Shown in pieces: positions 1-8,606 of a stretch of DNA of 64,000 nucleotides. The stretch covers positions 1 to 64,000 of the forward strand of contig PNNB01000047.1 of the NCBI GenBank assembly GCA_013823985.1, written 5' to 3'. This DNA comes from Sphingopyxis sp. (lineage in GTDB: Bacteria > Pseudomonadota > Alphaproteobacteria > Sphingomonadales > Sphingomonadaceae). How positions within the stretch are numbered: the stretch's first letter is position 1; the number at the start of each line of letters is the position of its first letter. The notes below the pieces were generated by a model that was given only the letters and a program-made list of their open reading frames with translations, made no database searches and was not told the DNA's origin. Position numbers and translations under genes: made by a program.

Positions 1-1
1 A

Positions 2-238
2 TTGGTGGTAGGCGTGCCGAACGAAAAATGGGGCCAGGCCGTCACCGCCGTCGTACACCTCAATAAAGACGTCCCGTTCGACGAGCAAGCCGTGAAGGAC
101 CATGTCCGGGGGCAGTTGGCAGGCTACAAAACGCCCAAGACCATAGTTCCGACCGAAACAGCCTTACGCGCTTCGAACGGAAAGGCTGACTATGCAGCGG
201 CAAAATCAATTGCCGAGAGTGCGACAATCGCGCCGTGA
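2..238 (+). CDS. Acyl-CoA synthetase (AMP-forming), C-terminal fragment
   Basis: This is the last 78 residues of an acyl-CoA ligase of the ANL superfamily; the rest lies before the window. The family activates a carboxylic acid to an acyl-adenylate and then to its CoA thioester. The visible part matches the small C-terminal lid domain: it opens with VGVPNEKWGQAV, continues with LAGYKTPK, and near the end has NGKADY, where the Lys is the usual adenylation lysine. The TGA stop overlaps the GTG start of the next gene (GTGA), so it is probably translationally coupled to the monooxygenase. It could activate the acid released by the downstream monooxygenase and hydrolase. The family is clear, the substrate unknown. 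Confidence 0.85.
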   Translation: MVVGVPNEKWGQAVTAVVHLNKDVPFDEQAVKDHVRGQLAGYKTPKTIVPTETALRASNGKADYAAAKSIAESATIAP

Positions 239-1872
239 GTAACAGGAATTGTCCCGATTTCGACGCAGTGATTGTAGGTGCCGGCTTCAGCGGGATCTAC
301 CTGCTCCACAAGTTGCGTGATGCCGGGTTCCGCGTACTGCTGGTGGATGCTGCGGCCCAGCCCGGCGGTATCTGGTACTGGAATTGCTATCCCGGCGCAC
401 GAGTGGATTCGCAGGTTCCTCTCTATGAATTCTCGATACCCGAAGTGTGGGAGTCATGGACCTGGAGTGAGCGCTTTCCCGGCTGGGAAGAGCTTCGAGC
501 GTATTTCCGGCATGTCTGCGATACCCTCGATCTGTGGCCGCTTATACGGCTGGGATCGCGAGTCGAGCGTGCCGGTTTTGAAGAGGGGGCGGGACTATGG
601 CAACTGCAGCTTGAGGGCGAGGAAACTATATCGACACGCTACCTGCTGCCTGCCCTCGGTTTCGCGTCGAAGCCTTATATCCCTGACATTCCGGGCATCG
701 AGGATTTCGAGGGCGAATGGTTCCACACCGCGCGCTGGCCGCAGAAGGGTATCGATCTGGATGGACGCAAAGTTGCCCTGATAGGAACCGGTGCGAGCGG
801 TGTGCAGGTCGCCCAGGAAGCTGCGAAAAGTGCAGAGACGCTGACCCTGTTCCAAAGAACCCCAATCCTGGCCTTGCCGATGCGGCAGGAGCAGTTGACG
901 AGGGAAGATCAGGAACACGAAAAGCATCGCTATCCTGCCATTTTCGTACAGCGCAGGCAGACTAGCGGGGGGTTTGAATGCCAGTCGCTTGAGGTGTCGG
1001 CACTCGAAGTCGACGAAAAAGTGCGCAATGCACACTTCGAAGATTTGTGGCAGCGGGGCGGATTGAGGTTCTGGTATCACAACTTCGCCGACCTGCTTAT
1101 CAATCGCGAAGCTAACCGCCATGCCTACGACTTCTGGCGCGACAAGGTCCGCGCGAGGATCGCCGATCCCGGTCTGGCCCACAAACTCGCGCCATCCGAA
1201 CCGCCGCATCCGTTCGGCACGAAAAGGCCATCGCTGGAACAGGGATATTACGAAATTTTCGCGCAGGACAATGTTGCGCTTGTTGATCTGAAAGCAAACC
1301 CGATCACCCGGGTCGGGCCGCACGCAATTACGACCGAAGACGGCGAGGTCGAATGCGATCTCATCGTTTTCGCCACCGGCTTCGACGCCGGGCGAGGCGG
1401 GTTGATCGACATGAACATCACCGGGGGGGACGGCCTGTCACTTTCGCAAGCCTGGGAAGACGGCTTGCGGGCCTATCTGGGAATGGCGGTATCGGGCTTT
1501 CCCAATATGTTGTTCGCTTACGGCCCCCTGAGCCCATCGGGTTTCTCCAACGGCCCGACAAGCGCGGAGATACAGGGCGACTGGATCTGCGACTTCTTGG
1601 TCTGGATGCGGAGCAAGGGCTTAGATCTTTTCGATGCCGATCCGCAAGCCGAGGCGAGCTGGACCGAAATGGTCGCCCAAGTAGGCGCGATGACGCTTTT
1701 TCCCGAAGCGGACTCCTGGTACATGGGCGCGAACATCCCGGGCAAGAAGCGACAACTCATCAATTTTCCAAGCGTGTCAGGCTATGCCGCTTTTTGTGGC
1801 GAGGTGGCACTTGATGGCTACCGCGGCTTTACCGCCAGCACACCAGCGAACAAGGACTGCGCAACCCGATGA
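235..1872 (+). CDS. Baeyer-Villiger-type flavin monooxygenase
   Basis: A 545-residue FAD/NADPH class B monooxygenase of the type that inserts oxygen next to a ketone to give an ester or lactone. The FAD Rossmann motif GAGFSG is at residues 15-20. The Baeyer-Villiger fingerprint FxGxxxHxxxWP is complete at 158-169 (F158, G160, H164, W168, P169), the NADPH motif GTGASG is at 184-189, and an ATGFD motif lies towards the C terminus. The length is normal for cyclohexanone or steroid monooxygenase relatives. The GTG start is chosen because it overlaps the previous stop by four bases; the stop in turn overlaps the next ATG (ATGA). Together with the hydrolase and CoA ligase it suggests ketone breakdown. 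The natural ketone cannot be told from sequence. Confidence 0.88.
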   Translation: MSNRNCPDFDAVIVGAGFSGIYLLHKLRDAGFRVLLVDAAAQPGGIWYWNCYPGARVDSQVPLYEFSIPEVWESWTWSERFPGWEELRAYFRHVCDTLDLWPLIRLGSRVERAGFEEGAGLWQLQLEGEETISTRYLLPALGFASKPYIPDIPGIEDFEGEWFHTARWPQKGIDLDGRKVALIGTGASGVQVAQEAAKSAETLTLFQRTPILALPMRQEQLTREDQEHEKHRYPAIFVQRRQTSGGFECQSLEVSALEVDEKVRNAHFEDLWQRGGLRFWYHNFADLLINREANRHAYDFWRDKVRARIADPGLAHKLAPSEPPHPFGTKRPSLEQGYYEIFAQDNVALVDLKANPITRVGPHAITTEDGEVECDLIVFATGFDAGRGGLIDMNITGGDGLSLSQAWEDGLRAYLGMAVSGFPNMLFAYGPLSPSGFSNGPTSAEIQGDWICDFLVWMRSKGLDLFDADPQAEASWTEMVAQVGAMTLFPEADSWYMGANIPGKKRQLINFPSVSGYAAFCGEVALDGYRGFTASTPANKDCATR

Positions 1873-2867
1873 AGCAGGTGACCATGATAGAAGACGTTCC
1901 GGCGGACATTGACCCTGTTTGGGCCGGCGACGGCACCCAACTTCCGGAATGGTTCGTGTCGGCCCTCAAGGTGCCGCGCGAAGAAGGTTATGTGGTGATC
2001 GATGGTGCCAGGGCGCACTACCTTCGCTGGGGCGACCGCGAAAAGCCTAAGGTGCTGATGACCCATGGCTTACTTGCCCATGCACGCTGCTTTGCCTTCA
2101 TTGCACCGTTTCTCGCAGCAGATTACGACGTGGTGGCGTTCGACCTTGCCGGCATGGGCGACAGCGAAATGCGCGGGCACGCCGATCCCTCAGCAAGAGG
2201 TCGCGAGTTCGCCGAGATCGCCGCAGCGTTGGATATGTTTGCGGATGGCCAAAAGCCAACGATTATAGCGCACAGCTTCGGTGCTGGCGCAGCACTGACA
2301 GCAGTGAACCAGTCGCCCGACGCCTACTCAGGAGTAGTGGTTTGCGATCTCATGATCATGCGGCCCGAACGCCTTGAGCAATACTGGAACCTCAGGCGCG
2401 CAAGCCCCGGATCGGGCAATCCAGACAAACCCAAAAATCGCTACCCGAGTTATGAAGCGGCGCGCGATCGGTACATCCTTTCCCCGCCCCAGCCGGTCGG
2501 CGAGCCCTTCCTTCTCGACTACATAGCCTATCATTCGCTGCGGCGAGACGGAAACGAGTGGACGTGGAAGTTCTCAACCGAGGTCTTCAGGACAAGCAAC
2601 AAGTCAGACGAGTGGCTCACCATGGGCGAGCGTCTGGTGACCGCACCGGGCCGCAAAGCCATCGTACACGGCGGCAATAGCCAGCTCTTCAATCGTGACT
2701 CGGCAGAATATGTCCACGAACTGGGTGGAGGTGACATTCCGATAATCGCAGTTCCGCAAGCCCGTCACCATCTGATGCTCGATCAGCCCCTCGCCTTTGT
2801 CACCGCGCTCCAAAGCGTTCTTGCCCTTTGGAAGGAGCAGGACCGGGCGACGTTTTCCCGGAAATGA
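1869..2867 (+). CDS. Alpha/beta hydrolase (probable esterase/lactonase)
   Basis: A 332-residue alpha/beta-hydrolase fold protein without a signal peptide. The oxyanion-hole strand reads MTHGLLAHA near residue 65, the nucleophile elbow is AHSFGAG with Ser136, and a late RHHLMLDQP supplies the likely catalytic His. The start ATG overlaps the stop of the monooxygenase. In known Baeyer-Villiger pathways the ester or lactone formed is cleaved by such a hydrolase, and that is the inferred role here. Haloalkane dehalogenase and C-C hydrolase are less likely because the nucleophile is Ser. Confidence 0.82.
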   Translation: MKQVTMIEDVPADIDPVWAGDGTQLPEWFVSALKVPREEGYVVIDGARAHYLRWGDREKPKVLMTHGLLAHARCFAFIAPFLAADYDVVAFDLAGMGDSEMRGHADPSARGREFAEIAAALDMFADGQKPTIIAHSFGAGAALTAVNQSPDAYSGVVVCDLMIMRPERLEQYWNLRRASPGSGNPDKPKNRYPSYEAARDRYILSPPQPVGEPFLLDYIAYHSLRRDGNEWTWKFSTEVFRTSNKSDEWLTMGERLVTAPGRKAIVHGGNSQLFNRDSAEYVHELGGGDIPIIAVPQARHHLMLDQPLAFVTALQSVLALWKEQDRATFSRK

Positions 2868-3323
2868 GAGTTGCACCCGATACAAACAGCAGACTTATCG
2901 GCGTCAATAGCGAAACCGATAAGCGCTATAACTGCATGGAGTTAATCGAAAAATGAAATGATGAGGGGGCTTTGCTGAGAATATCAGCAAAGCCGATGCG
3001 CTCTATGCTATCCAACGCCGTAATATCCGCTCTTCTTGTGGTAGCAGCAAAATCGTTCACAGCGCCGTCGGTTGACTTCGATTGCCAGTTAAGCAGCTAC
3101 GGCAAGTCCAATATTTTCAACCTCGATCTTCAGCCTTGCGATGACGACACCATGGGTATGGCCCGCGGTATAAGATAAGCTTCTGAAATGCTGCAGTTCG
3201 CTCCATACTAAGAAAAACATAATTGCTACAATAGGATACTGACTGTTACTCCTGATCTGACTGAATGAAAATCGCAGCCCTCTCTCAAACCGATGCATAT
3301 ACTAAAGTCATTTAATAAAGTCC
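2868..3323. other. Gene-poor spacer after the monooxygenase operon
   Basis: About 450 bases without a convincing gene. It holds the hairpin at 2968-2994. A short open frame follows at 2996-3178 (about 60 codons from ATG, with a hydrophobic start), but it has no clear ribosome site, begins right at the hairpin and resembles nothing I know. The stretch is visibly more AT-rich than the flanking operon. Confidence 0.5.
2968..2994 (+). terminator. Hairpin downstream of the monooxygenase operon
   Basis: A perfect 11-bp stem (GGCTTTGCTGA / TCAGCAAAGCC) with a 5-base loop, 100 bases after the hydrolase stop. There is no T-run on its 3' side, so it is either a transcript-end stabilising hairpin or a non-canonical terminator. 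Confidence 0.55.
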
Positions 3324-3353
3324 TTTACCAACTTTAAAAAAAATGCTTACTTT
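3324..3353 (+). promoter_or_regulatory. Candidate promoter of the small RNA
   Basis: TTTACC at 3324-3329 and TACTTT at 3348-3353 are separated by 18 bases and resemble -35 and -10 boxes. Initiation would fall near 3360, giving an RNA of about 87 nt ending at the terminator at 3418-3446. The match is by eye and weak on its own; the nearby terminator makes it more credible. Confidence 0.35.
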
Positions 3354-3359
3354 GCAGTA

Positions 3360-3446
3360 GGGCGGCAAGTCTCTCTTTTCCTCCTTGGAAATCCTCGCTT
3401 GCTAAGCTCCAGACTAGGGGGCGGCTTACCAAGCCGCCCCATTTTT
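3360..3446 (+). ncRNA. Probable small RNA, suhB/mmgR (alpha-r8)-like
   Basis: A stretch of about 87 bases with features of an alphaproteobacterial small RNA: a GCAAG/CTTGC pairing encloses a pyrimidine-rich loop with TTTTCCTCCTTGG, followed by a strong intrinsic terminator. An exposed UCCUCC, complementary to ribosome-binding sites, is the hallmark of the suhB/mmgR (alpha-r8) family as I recall it. Size, order of elements and position between two genes all fit. It is not coding in any frame. The alternative is a leader attenuator of the TonB receptor that starts 70 bases later, but the transcript before the terminator is short for a known riboswitch. Family assignment is from memory and needs a covariance-model check. 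Confidence 0.5.
3418..3446 (+). terminator. Strong intrinsic terminator (3' end of small RNA)
   Basis: A perfect 10-bp GC-rich stem (GGGGCGGCTT / AAGCCGCCCC) with an ACC loop, followed directly by ATTTTT. This is the only hairpin I noted in the window with a proper T-run. It lies 70 bases before the TonB receptor start, so it ends a transcript made from the spacer rather than from a protein gene. Confidence 0.8.
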
Positions 3447-3516
3447 GAACGATATCTAACCAGAAGCGGTACAAACCCGCTCAAGGAAAAGTAGATTGAA
3501 GCAGGGAGAGAAGGCA

Positions 3517-6453
3517 ATGAAAAAGAAATACTATTGGTTGGCAAGCGCGGTCCTGATGGCGTTTCCGCAAGTCTCGCACGCTCAGGAAACTACTTCTGAA
3601 GAGCAAGATGCCAACGAGAATATCATCGTCGTAACTGCCCAGCGTCAAACACAAAGCTTGCAAGACGTGCCAATCGCGGTCAGCGCATTTAACGCTGAGG
3701 CACTTGAGAACCAACAGATCGAAAATGCGTCAGATCTCCAATTGACGTTACCAAATGTATCGTTCTCGAAAGGCAACTTCACTTCTGCCTCCTTCACTAT
3801 TCGTGGCGTGGGTGACTTATGTGTCGGCGTGACCTGCGATGCTGCGACCGCAATTCACGTGAATGGATCACCGCTATTTGGAACACGCCTGTTCGAGACC
3901 GAATATTTTGATCTCGAACGGATCGAAGTCCTTCGTGGACCCCAGGGGACGCTTTTCGGACGCAATGCCACCTCCGGGGTTGTCAACGTGGTCACCGCGA
4001 AACCCAAGCTCTCCAATTTCGAGGCTGAAACGCAATTTGAATATGGTAATTTCAATAGTATCGAAGCGCGTGGTATGGTCAATATCCCGATCGGTGATAC
4101 GATTGGGGTCAGGTTAGCGGGTATCTACGTGAACCGCGATGGTTACACGACTAACCTTTTTGACGGATCTGACATCGACGATCGTGACCTTTATGCGCTG
4201 CGTGGTTCACTGCGCTTCGAACCCGGTCCTGATACCACGATCGATCTCATGGGTTATTATTTCCGGGAGAATGATACGCGCCTCAGAAACCAGAAACAGA
4301 CATGCCAACGCGATCCGTTGGGGGTACTGGGATGCCTTAACAATCGGCGCGATTTCGACAGCACAAATGCAAATTCAACCGTTGGTGCTGCGCTCAGTTC
4401 TTCAGAATTCTTCGCCATTCAAGGTATTCCGGCAGTGCTCGGCCTTGGCAGCCTTTACGGCCCCGATGGATTCGCCGGGTTCCAGCAACCTGCAGACCCG
4501 CGGGTCGTGAATACAGCATATACGCCTTTGTATTTTGCCGATGAGCTTCAGGTGCAGGCCCGCCTTGAGCAGAAAATCGGCGCGATGACCCTGACAGCCA
4601 CGGGAATTTACCAAGATACCGAAATCGACTCCCGTCAGGACTATTTTCTCGGAATTCAGAGTAGGGCAAGTTTCGGCCCAGCGCTCAACACGCTTGCTTT
4701 TTTTGCAGCCAATGGATTACCGACTGGCCTCGCTCCGCCCGCGCCCGCTTTTGTTCCGGGATCATCTGGCTATTTCTCCCCCGTAGCCAGTGCTCTTATC
4801 CCGGGCGGTCCGCAGGGAGTGTTGTGCACTTCTGATAATGATGACGGCAATAGAGGCGCGTTCGAGGGGAACTCGTTGTGCTCCGACACACCTCTTTCCT
4901 TCGACCGATCTGCGGAGCAACGCGAATCTTGGAGCGGAGAGCTCATCCTTGCGAGCGACTTCGACGGCCCGTTCAATTTCCTGTTGGGGGGCATTTACGC
5001 AAAATCGAAAACCACAGATAACAGCTATTATGTGAACTCTTTTGCACTTGATTACGCGAGTGCAATTTTGGGTTCGTTCGGCTCCTTATCGAGTGGCCGT
5101 CCACCATCCTATTTCGCGACTTCGATGTATCGGAACAATTCTCTTGAATCGAATCTGGAGAGCTATGGCATATTTGGTGAGGTTTATTACGATATTAGCG
5201 ATCGACTGAGCTTTACCGGGGGGCTGCGTTACAACAATGACAAGAAAGATGTTACGGCACGTACGACTCTGATCAGTTTCCTAAATCCATATGCAAACGA
5301 CGGGGAGCCGTTCGATTCTTCCGTTACGCCTCTTGTAGGCCCGTCAGGGCTTTTCGATGCTGACCCGGGGACACCCGGCCCGCAGCTGAAGCAGTTTCGG
5401 GAAGTAAGCTTCGACGAAATTACCGGACGTGCTATTCTGGCCTTCGAAGTCACGCCCGACAACTCAGTATATACATCTTACTCGAGGGGCTACAAATCCG
5501 GCGGAGTCAATCCACCACTGTCGCCGATTTTCGAAGTGAGCGAGAGTTTCGGCTCCGAATCTATCGACGCTTTCGAAATTGGATCCAAAAACGTCTTTGC
5601 AAACGGTGCCTTACAGTTGAACGCCACCGCTTTTTATTACAAATACAGCGGGCTGCAGCTAAGCCGCATTGTTGCAAGAACGTCCGTAAATGACACAGTT
5701 GACGCCAATATCTGGGGGGTTGAACTGGAATCAATCATCAGACCGGACCCGGATTGGCTTATAAATCTGACCTTCAGCTATCTAAATGCAAAGGTCGCAG
5801 GCGATCAATTCTTCTCCAATCCGCGTGATCCGGGCGGCGGCGATGGGGATGCCGTGATTATCAAGGATATCAGCAATGGTGCTCACTGCGCTGTTACAGG
5901 GCCTGCTCCTGGCGTTGCCGATGCATTCGTTTCGGGAGTCAACGCAGCTCTCGGCTTGCGTGGACCACAGGAATTTCCGTCTGACGGCAATATCGCCTCA
6001 AGCGGCGCGTTCGGCATATGTGGCGTTCTGGCAAGTGCCATACCTGCAAATAGCGGCATTCAAGTACTAAGTCCCGGTGTTGAAGTTAACATAAAAGGCA
6101 ACACTTTGCCCCAGGCGCCCAATGTAAAAGTCTCAATGGGCGTTCAGTACACCGCGAGATTGGAGAACGGAATGACACTTGTCCCAAGGCTCGACGTCGC
6201 TCTTACAGGCAAGCAGTATGGCAACATCTTCAACGGAAGGGTCAATCGCATTGAGCCTTTCGTGCAGGCCAATGCTGTTTTACAATTGAATAGCGCCGAC
6301 GAACGCTGGTTTGTCCGAGGGTTTGTTCAAAATATATTTGATAGCAACTCCGTTACCGGACTTTATGTAACCGATGCATCGTCAGGTAATTTCACAAACA
6401 TCTACACCCTTGATCCGCGGCGTTATGGTGTTGCGATAGGTGCAAAATTCTGA
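3517..6453 (+). CDS. TonB-dependent outer-membrane receptor
   Basis: A large receptor (978 residues from the ATG) for energy-coupled uptake across the outer membrane. It has a signal peptide ending SHAQ, then NENIIVVTAQR, the usual TonB-box/plug entry of sphingomonad receptors, a plug with LRGPQGTLFGRNATSG, and a C-terminal barrel ending in RRYGVAIGAKF with a terminal Phe. An in-frame TTG lies 21 bases earlier, but the ATG is preferred because GGGAGAGAAGG precedes it and the signal peptide then starts MKKK. The gene stands alone after a terminator and before a hairpin. The ligand cannot be inferred; the nearby monooxygenase operon may be related. Codon use looks less GC-rich than in the flanking operons. 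Confidence 0.92.
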   Translation: MKKKYYWLASAVLMAFPQVSHAQETTSEEQDANENIIVVTAQRQTQSLQDVPIAVSAFNAEALENQQIENASDLQLTLPNVSFSKGNFTSASFTIRGVGDLCVGVTCDAATAIHVNGSPLFGTRLFETEYFDLERIEVLRGPQGTLFGRNATSGVVNVVTAKPKLSNFEAETQFEYGNFNSIEARGMVNIPIGDTIGVRLAGIYVNRDGYTTNLFDGSDIDDRDLYALRGSLRFEPGPDTTIDLMGYYFRENDTRLRNQKQTCQRDPLGVLGCLNNRRDFDSTNANSTVGAALSSSEFFAIQGIPAVLGLGSLYGPDGFAGFQQPADPRVVNTAYTPLYFADELQVQARLEQKIGAMTLTATGIYQDTEIDSRQDYFLGIQSRASFGPALNTLAFFAANGLPTGLAPPAPAFVPGSSGYFSPVASALIPGGPQGVLCTSDNDDGNRGAFEGNSLCSDTPLSFDRSAEQRESWSGELILASDFDGPFNFLLGGIYAKSKTTDNSYYVNSFALDYASAILGSFGSLSSGRPPSYFATSMYRNNSLESNLESYGIFGEVYYDISDRLSFTGGLRYNNDKKDVTARTTLISFLNPYANDGEPFDSSVTPLVGPSGLFDADPGTPGPQLKQFREVSFDEITGRAILAFEVTPDNSVYTSYSRGYKSGGVNPPLSPIFEVSESFGSESIDAFEIGSKNVFANGALQLNATAFYYKYSGLQLSRIVARTSVNDTVDANIWGVELESIIRPDPDWLINLTFSYLNAKVAGDQFFSNPRDPGGGDGDAVIIKDISNGAHCAVTGPAPGVADAFVSGVNAALGLRGPQEFPSDGNIASSGAFGICGVLASAIPANSGIQVLSPGVEVNIKGNTLPQAPNVKVSMGVQYTARLENGMTLVPRLDVALTGKQYGNIFNGRVNRIEPFVQANAVLQLNSADERWFVRGFVQNIFDSNSVTGLYVTDASSGNFTNIYTLDPRRYGVAIGAKF

Positions 6454-6507
6454 TGCTTTAAACATGGCTATGTGCCTGGAAGAAAGTCTACAACTCACAA
6501 ATAAAGG

Positions 6508-6538
6508 CATCGGAGAGCCCGAACTTGGCTCTCCGATG
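6508..6538 (+). terminator. Hairpin after the TonB receptor
   Basis: A perfect 12-bp stem (CATCGGAGAGCC / GGCTCTCCGATG) with a 7-base loop, 54 bases after the receptor stop. No T-run follows. It probably marks the end of the receptor transcript. Confidence 0.65.
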
Positions 6539-7141
6539 TCGGCCTTCGCATCGGTGGCCCAACGATGGCGCTGCGGCCAGCAGCATCGAGATTGGCAAAT
6601 GTATATTTTGCGACACGAGCAAGACCCGCCATAGTTCTTCGTAATGCCCTGACCGATAGGGTTCCCGAAGCAGCGGCGGCGGACCCATTCGATCTTCGCG
6701 GCGCTTCGGCGACCGCTGCGCTTTTTGGCCCCTGCACGATCGCGTCCGAAGGCGCGGCAAGTCGTGTTCGGTTCGAATAACCTCAGCGGCTGTTCACACG
6801 GCGATGCGCATTCGTCACGTTCAAAGAGGCTGTCAACCATTACATAACGCCCCTGCAACCGATAATAGAGGAGCTGGGCCTCTCATCGAGCCCCGACAAC
6901 CCGGCATCCCTATCACCCAAGAAGCGGTAGCGGGACTTCCTCGCCCCGAAAGCGATCGCTCAAGCAAGGGCGCGATCGGCGGTGCTTTGGCTTAACCGAG
7001 CAAAAGATGGCAGAAAACTTCGTTCCAACACCTCTTCAGAAGTGGAGGCATTTCTGGAGCCTTGGTTTTGAAAATCGGAACGCAATACGATTCGCAAATA
7101 TCGTCCATCGCAAGCGACGATATTGATAAAAGCTCGTGATA
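6539..7141. other. Non-coding or decayed DNA between receptor and efflux operon
   Basis: About 600 bases without a gene I can support. Short open frames exist on both strands. One at 6931-7071 (+, 46 codons, containing VLWLNRAKDGRKLRSN and ending EAFLEPWF) has protein-like composition but no start and follows an in-frame stop, so it may be the tail of a decayed gene. I could not identify transposase motifs or terminal repeats. Confidence 0.45.
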
Positions 7142-8599
7142 TTATCCCGCAACAGGGGCCTGCCATCCCAAGCCGAGAGATTTTTGCAGAGCAATCCATG
7201 ACATTGTTAGTGCCGCCTTTCCACGCACGAGATCTGTAGCCGCTTGCTCCTGCTTGCGAAGAGTGCGGTTGAGGTCCGTGCGTGAGATCGCTCCTGCTGC
7301 AATCCGTTGTCGATCGAGATCTGCTGCACCATCTGCCTGCAGCTTGATCTGCGCCAGCGCAGCCAAGGCAGCGCGCTGCTGCCCGAAGCGCGCGAGCGCT
7401 CGCTCTGCGTCCTGCAATGCCACAAGCACCGTCTGGCGATACTTCGCAACAGCCTCGTCACGGGCAGACCCAGCCTGTTCTATAGAAGCATCGATCCTGC
7501 CAAAATCGAGAAAGTTCCACTGCAGTTGCGGAATCGCGAGAACAGAAGGGCTACCCACATCCAAGAGATCGTCCAATGATGTTCCGCCGAGCCCCAATAT
7601 TCCCATGAAAGACAGCTTGGGAAATCGTGCCGCTTCGGCCACGCCAATCTGGGCCGTTGCTGCTGCAAGATTTCGTTCCGCTCCTCGGATGTCGGGCCGA
7701 CGAGCGACAAGACCAGCCGGATCGCCAACCGCGACCTGTTCCGGCGGGAGGGGAACCTCGAAGTCCTTCTGCAGCGCTTCGTCCGAGGTGCCAGGGACCT
7801 TTCCTTCTAGAATGGCGAGTGCATCCAGCAAAACAGCGGTGTCGGCTTCAGCCTCGGCTAGCTGGGACTTGAGCAGTTCCAGCTCCGCATTCGCGTTGCC
7901 CAAGGGAAACAGCGGCAAGACACCTTGCTGATATTGTTGATATGTGAGCGATAGGATCTGCTGCTGCAATTCGATCTGGACCCGGGTCCGTTTGGCTCGA
8001 AACTGCGATTCGCGCAAACTGACATAGGCGTTAGCAACCTCCGCGGTCAGCTGGACTTTCGCATCCTCTGCATTCGCGACGGCTGCTGCTGCTTGCGCAT
8101 TGCTCACCTCAATCCGCCGCTGGGTTCCTCCCGCAAAATCCAACTCCCAATTGGCGTTAAGTCCGACGTTGTAAATACTGAGGTTGTCGCCCTGCCCCTG
8201 CGGACCAGGCGCACCTGGTGAAGGAGGGGCGGTGTTCTGGATATCAAGGCCAGGCAGTCGGCCCTGGACTACCGTCGCTTGTGTCCCAAGCGTAGGCAAC
8301 CGTCCTGCCCGTTCCTGCCTGACCGATGCCCGGGCTTGGGCAATCCGCGCTTGCGCCGCCTGGAGCGAGGGATTGTTAGCCAGCGCAGCCTCGACGAGCC
8401 GGTTCAGTTCCGGATCTTTCAGCAACAACCACCATTCTGCAAGCTGAGGTGCGGTGCCGACAACTTCGCTGCTGGCACGCACGAAGCCACCATTCGGGTT
8501 TGCCGAAACAATATCCGGAGGCCCTGTATAATCGGGTCCGGCGACACAGCCTGCCAGCAAGGCAATAGCGAGAAGCGATATTGTGGATTTTCTTATCAT
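7142..8599 (-). CDS. NodT-family outer-membrane efflux lipoprotein
   Basis: The outer-membrane channel of a tripartite exporter, 485 residues. It starts with a lipoprotein signal (LLAGC, lipid-bearing Cys18), followed by two repeated TolC-like units with long Ala/Gln-rich helices (AAQARIAQARASVRQE; later AAATAQIGVAEAARFP). It lies 7 bases after the EmrB-like gene on the same strand and surely belongs to that operon, giving a continuous path from inner membrane to outside. The family is certain; the exported compound is unknown. Confidence 0.92.
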   Translation of the reverse strand: MIRKSTISLLAIALLAGCVAGPDYTGPPDIVSANPNGGFVRASSEVVGTAPQLAEWWLLLKDPELNRLVEAALANNPSLQAAQARIAQARASVRQERAGRLPTLGTQATVVQGRLPGLDIQNTAPPSPGAPGPQGQGDNLSIYNVGLNANWELDFAGGTQRRIEVSNAQAAAAVANAEDAKVQLTAEVANAYVSLRESQFRAKRTRVQIELQQQILSLTYQQYQQGVLPLFPLGNANAELELLKSQLAEAEADTAVLLDALAILEGKVPGTSDEALQKDFEVPLPPEQVAVGDPAGLVARRPDIRGAERNLAAATAQIGVAEAARFPKLSFMGILGLGGTSLDDLLDVGSPSVLAIPQLQWNFLDFGRIDASIEQAGSARDEAVAKYRQTVLVALQDAERALARFGQQRAALAALAQIKLQADGAADLDRQRIAAGAISRTDLNRTLRKQEQAATDLVRGKAALTMSWIALQKSLGLGWQAPVAG

Positions 8600-8606
8600 G
8601 TCAGGC

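Noticed and set aside
2972..3178. Short open frame with hydrophobic start after the hydrolase gene
   Set aside because: Its first codons lie inside a perfect hairpin, there is no ribosome site, and nothing in it resembles a known protein.
3360..3516. Riboswitch or attenuator controlling the TonB receptor
   Set aside because: Only about 60 bases precede the terminator stem, too short for a cobalamin or similar riboswitch, and no alternative antiterminator pairing is apparent. A separate small RNA explains it better, though attenuation is not excluded.
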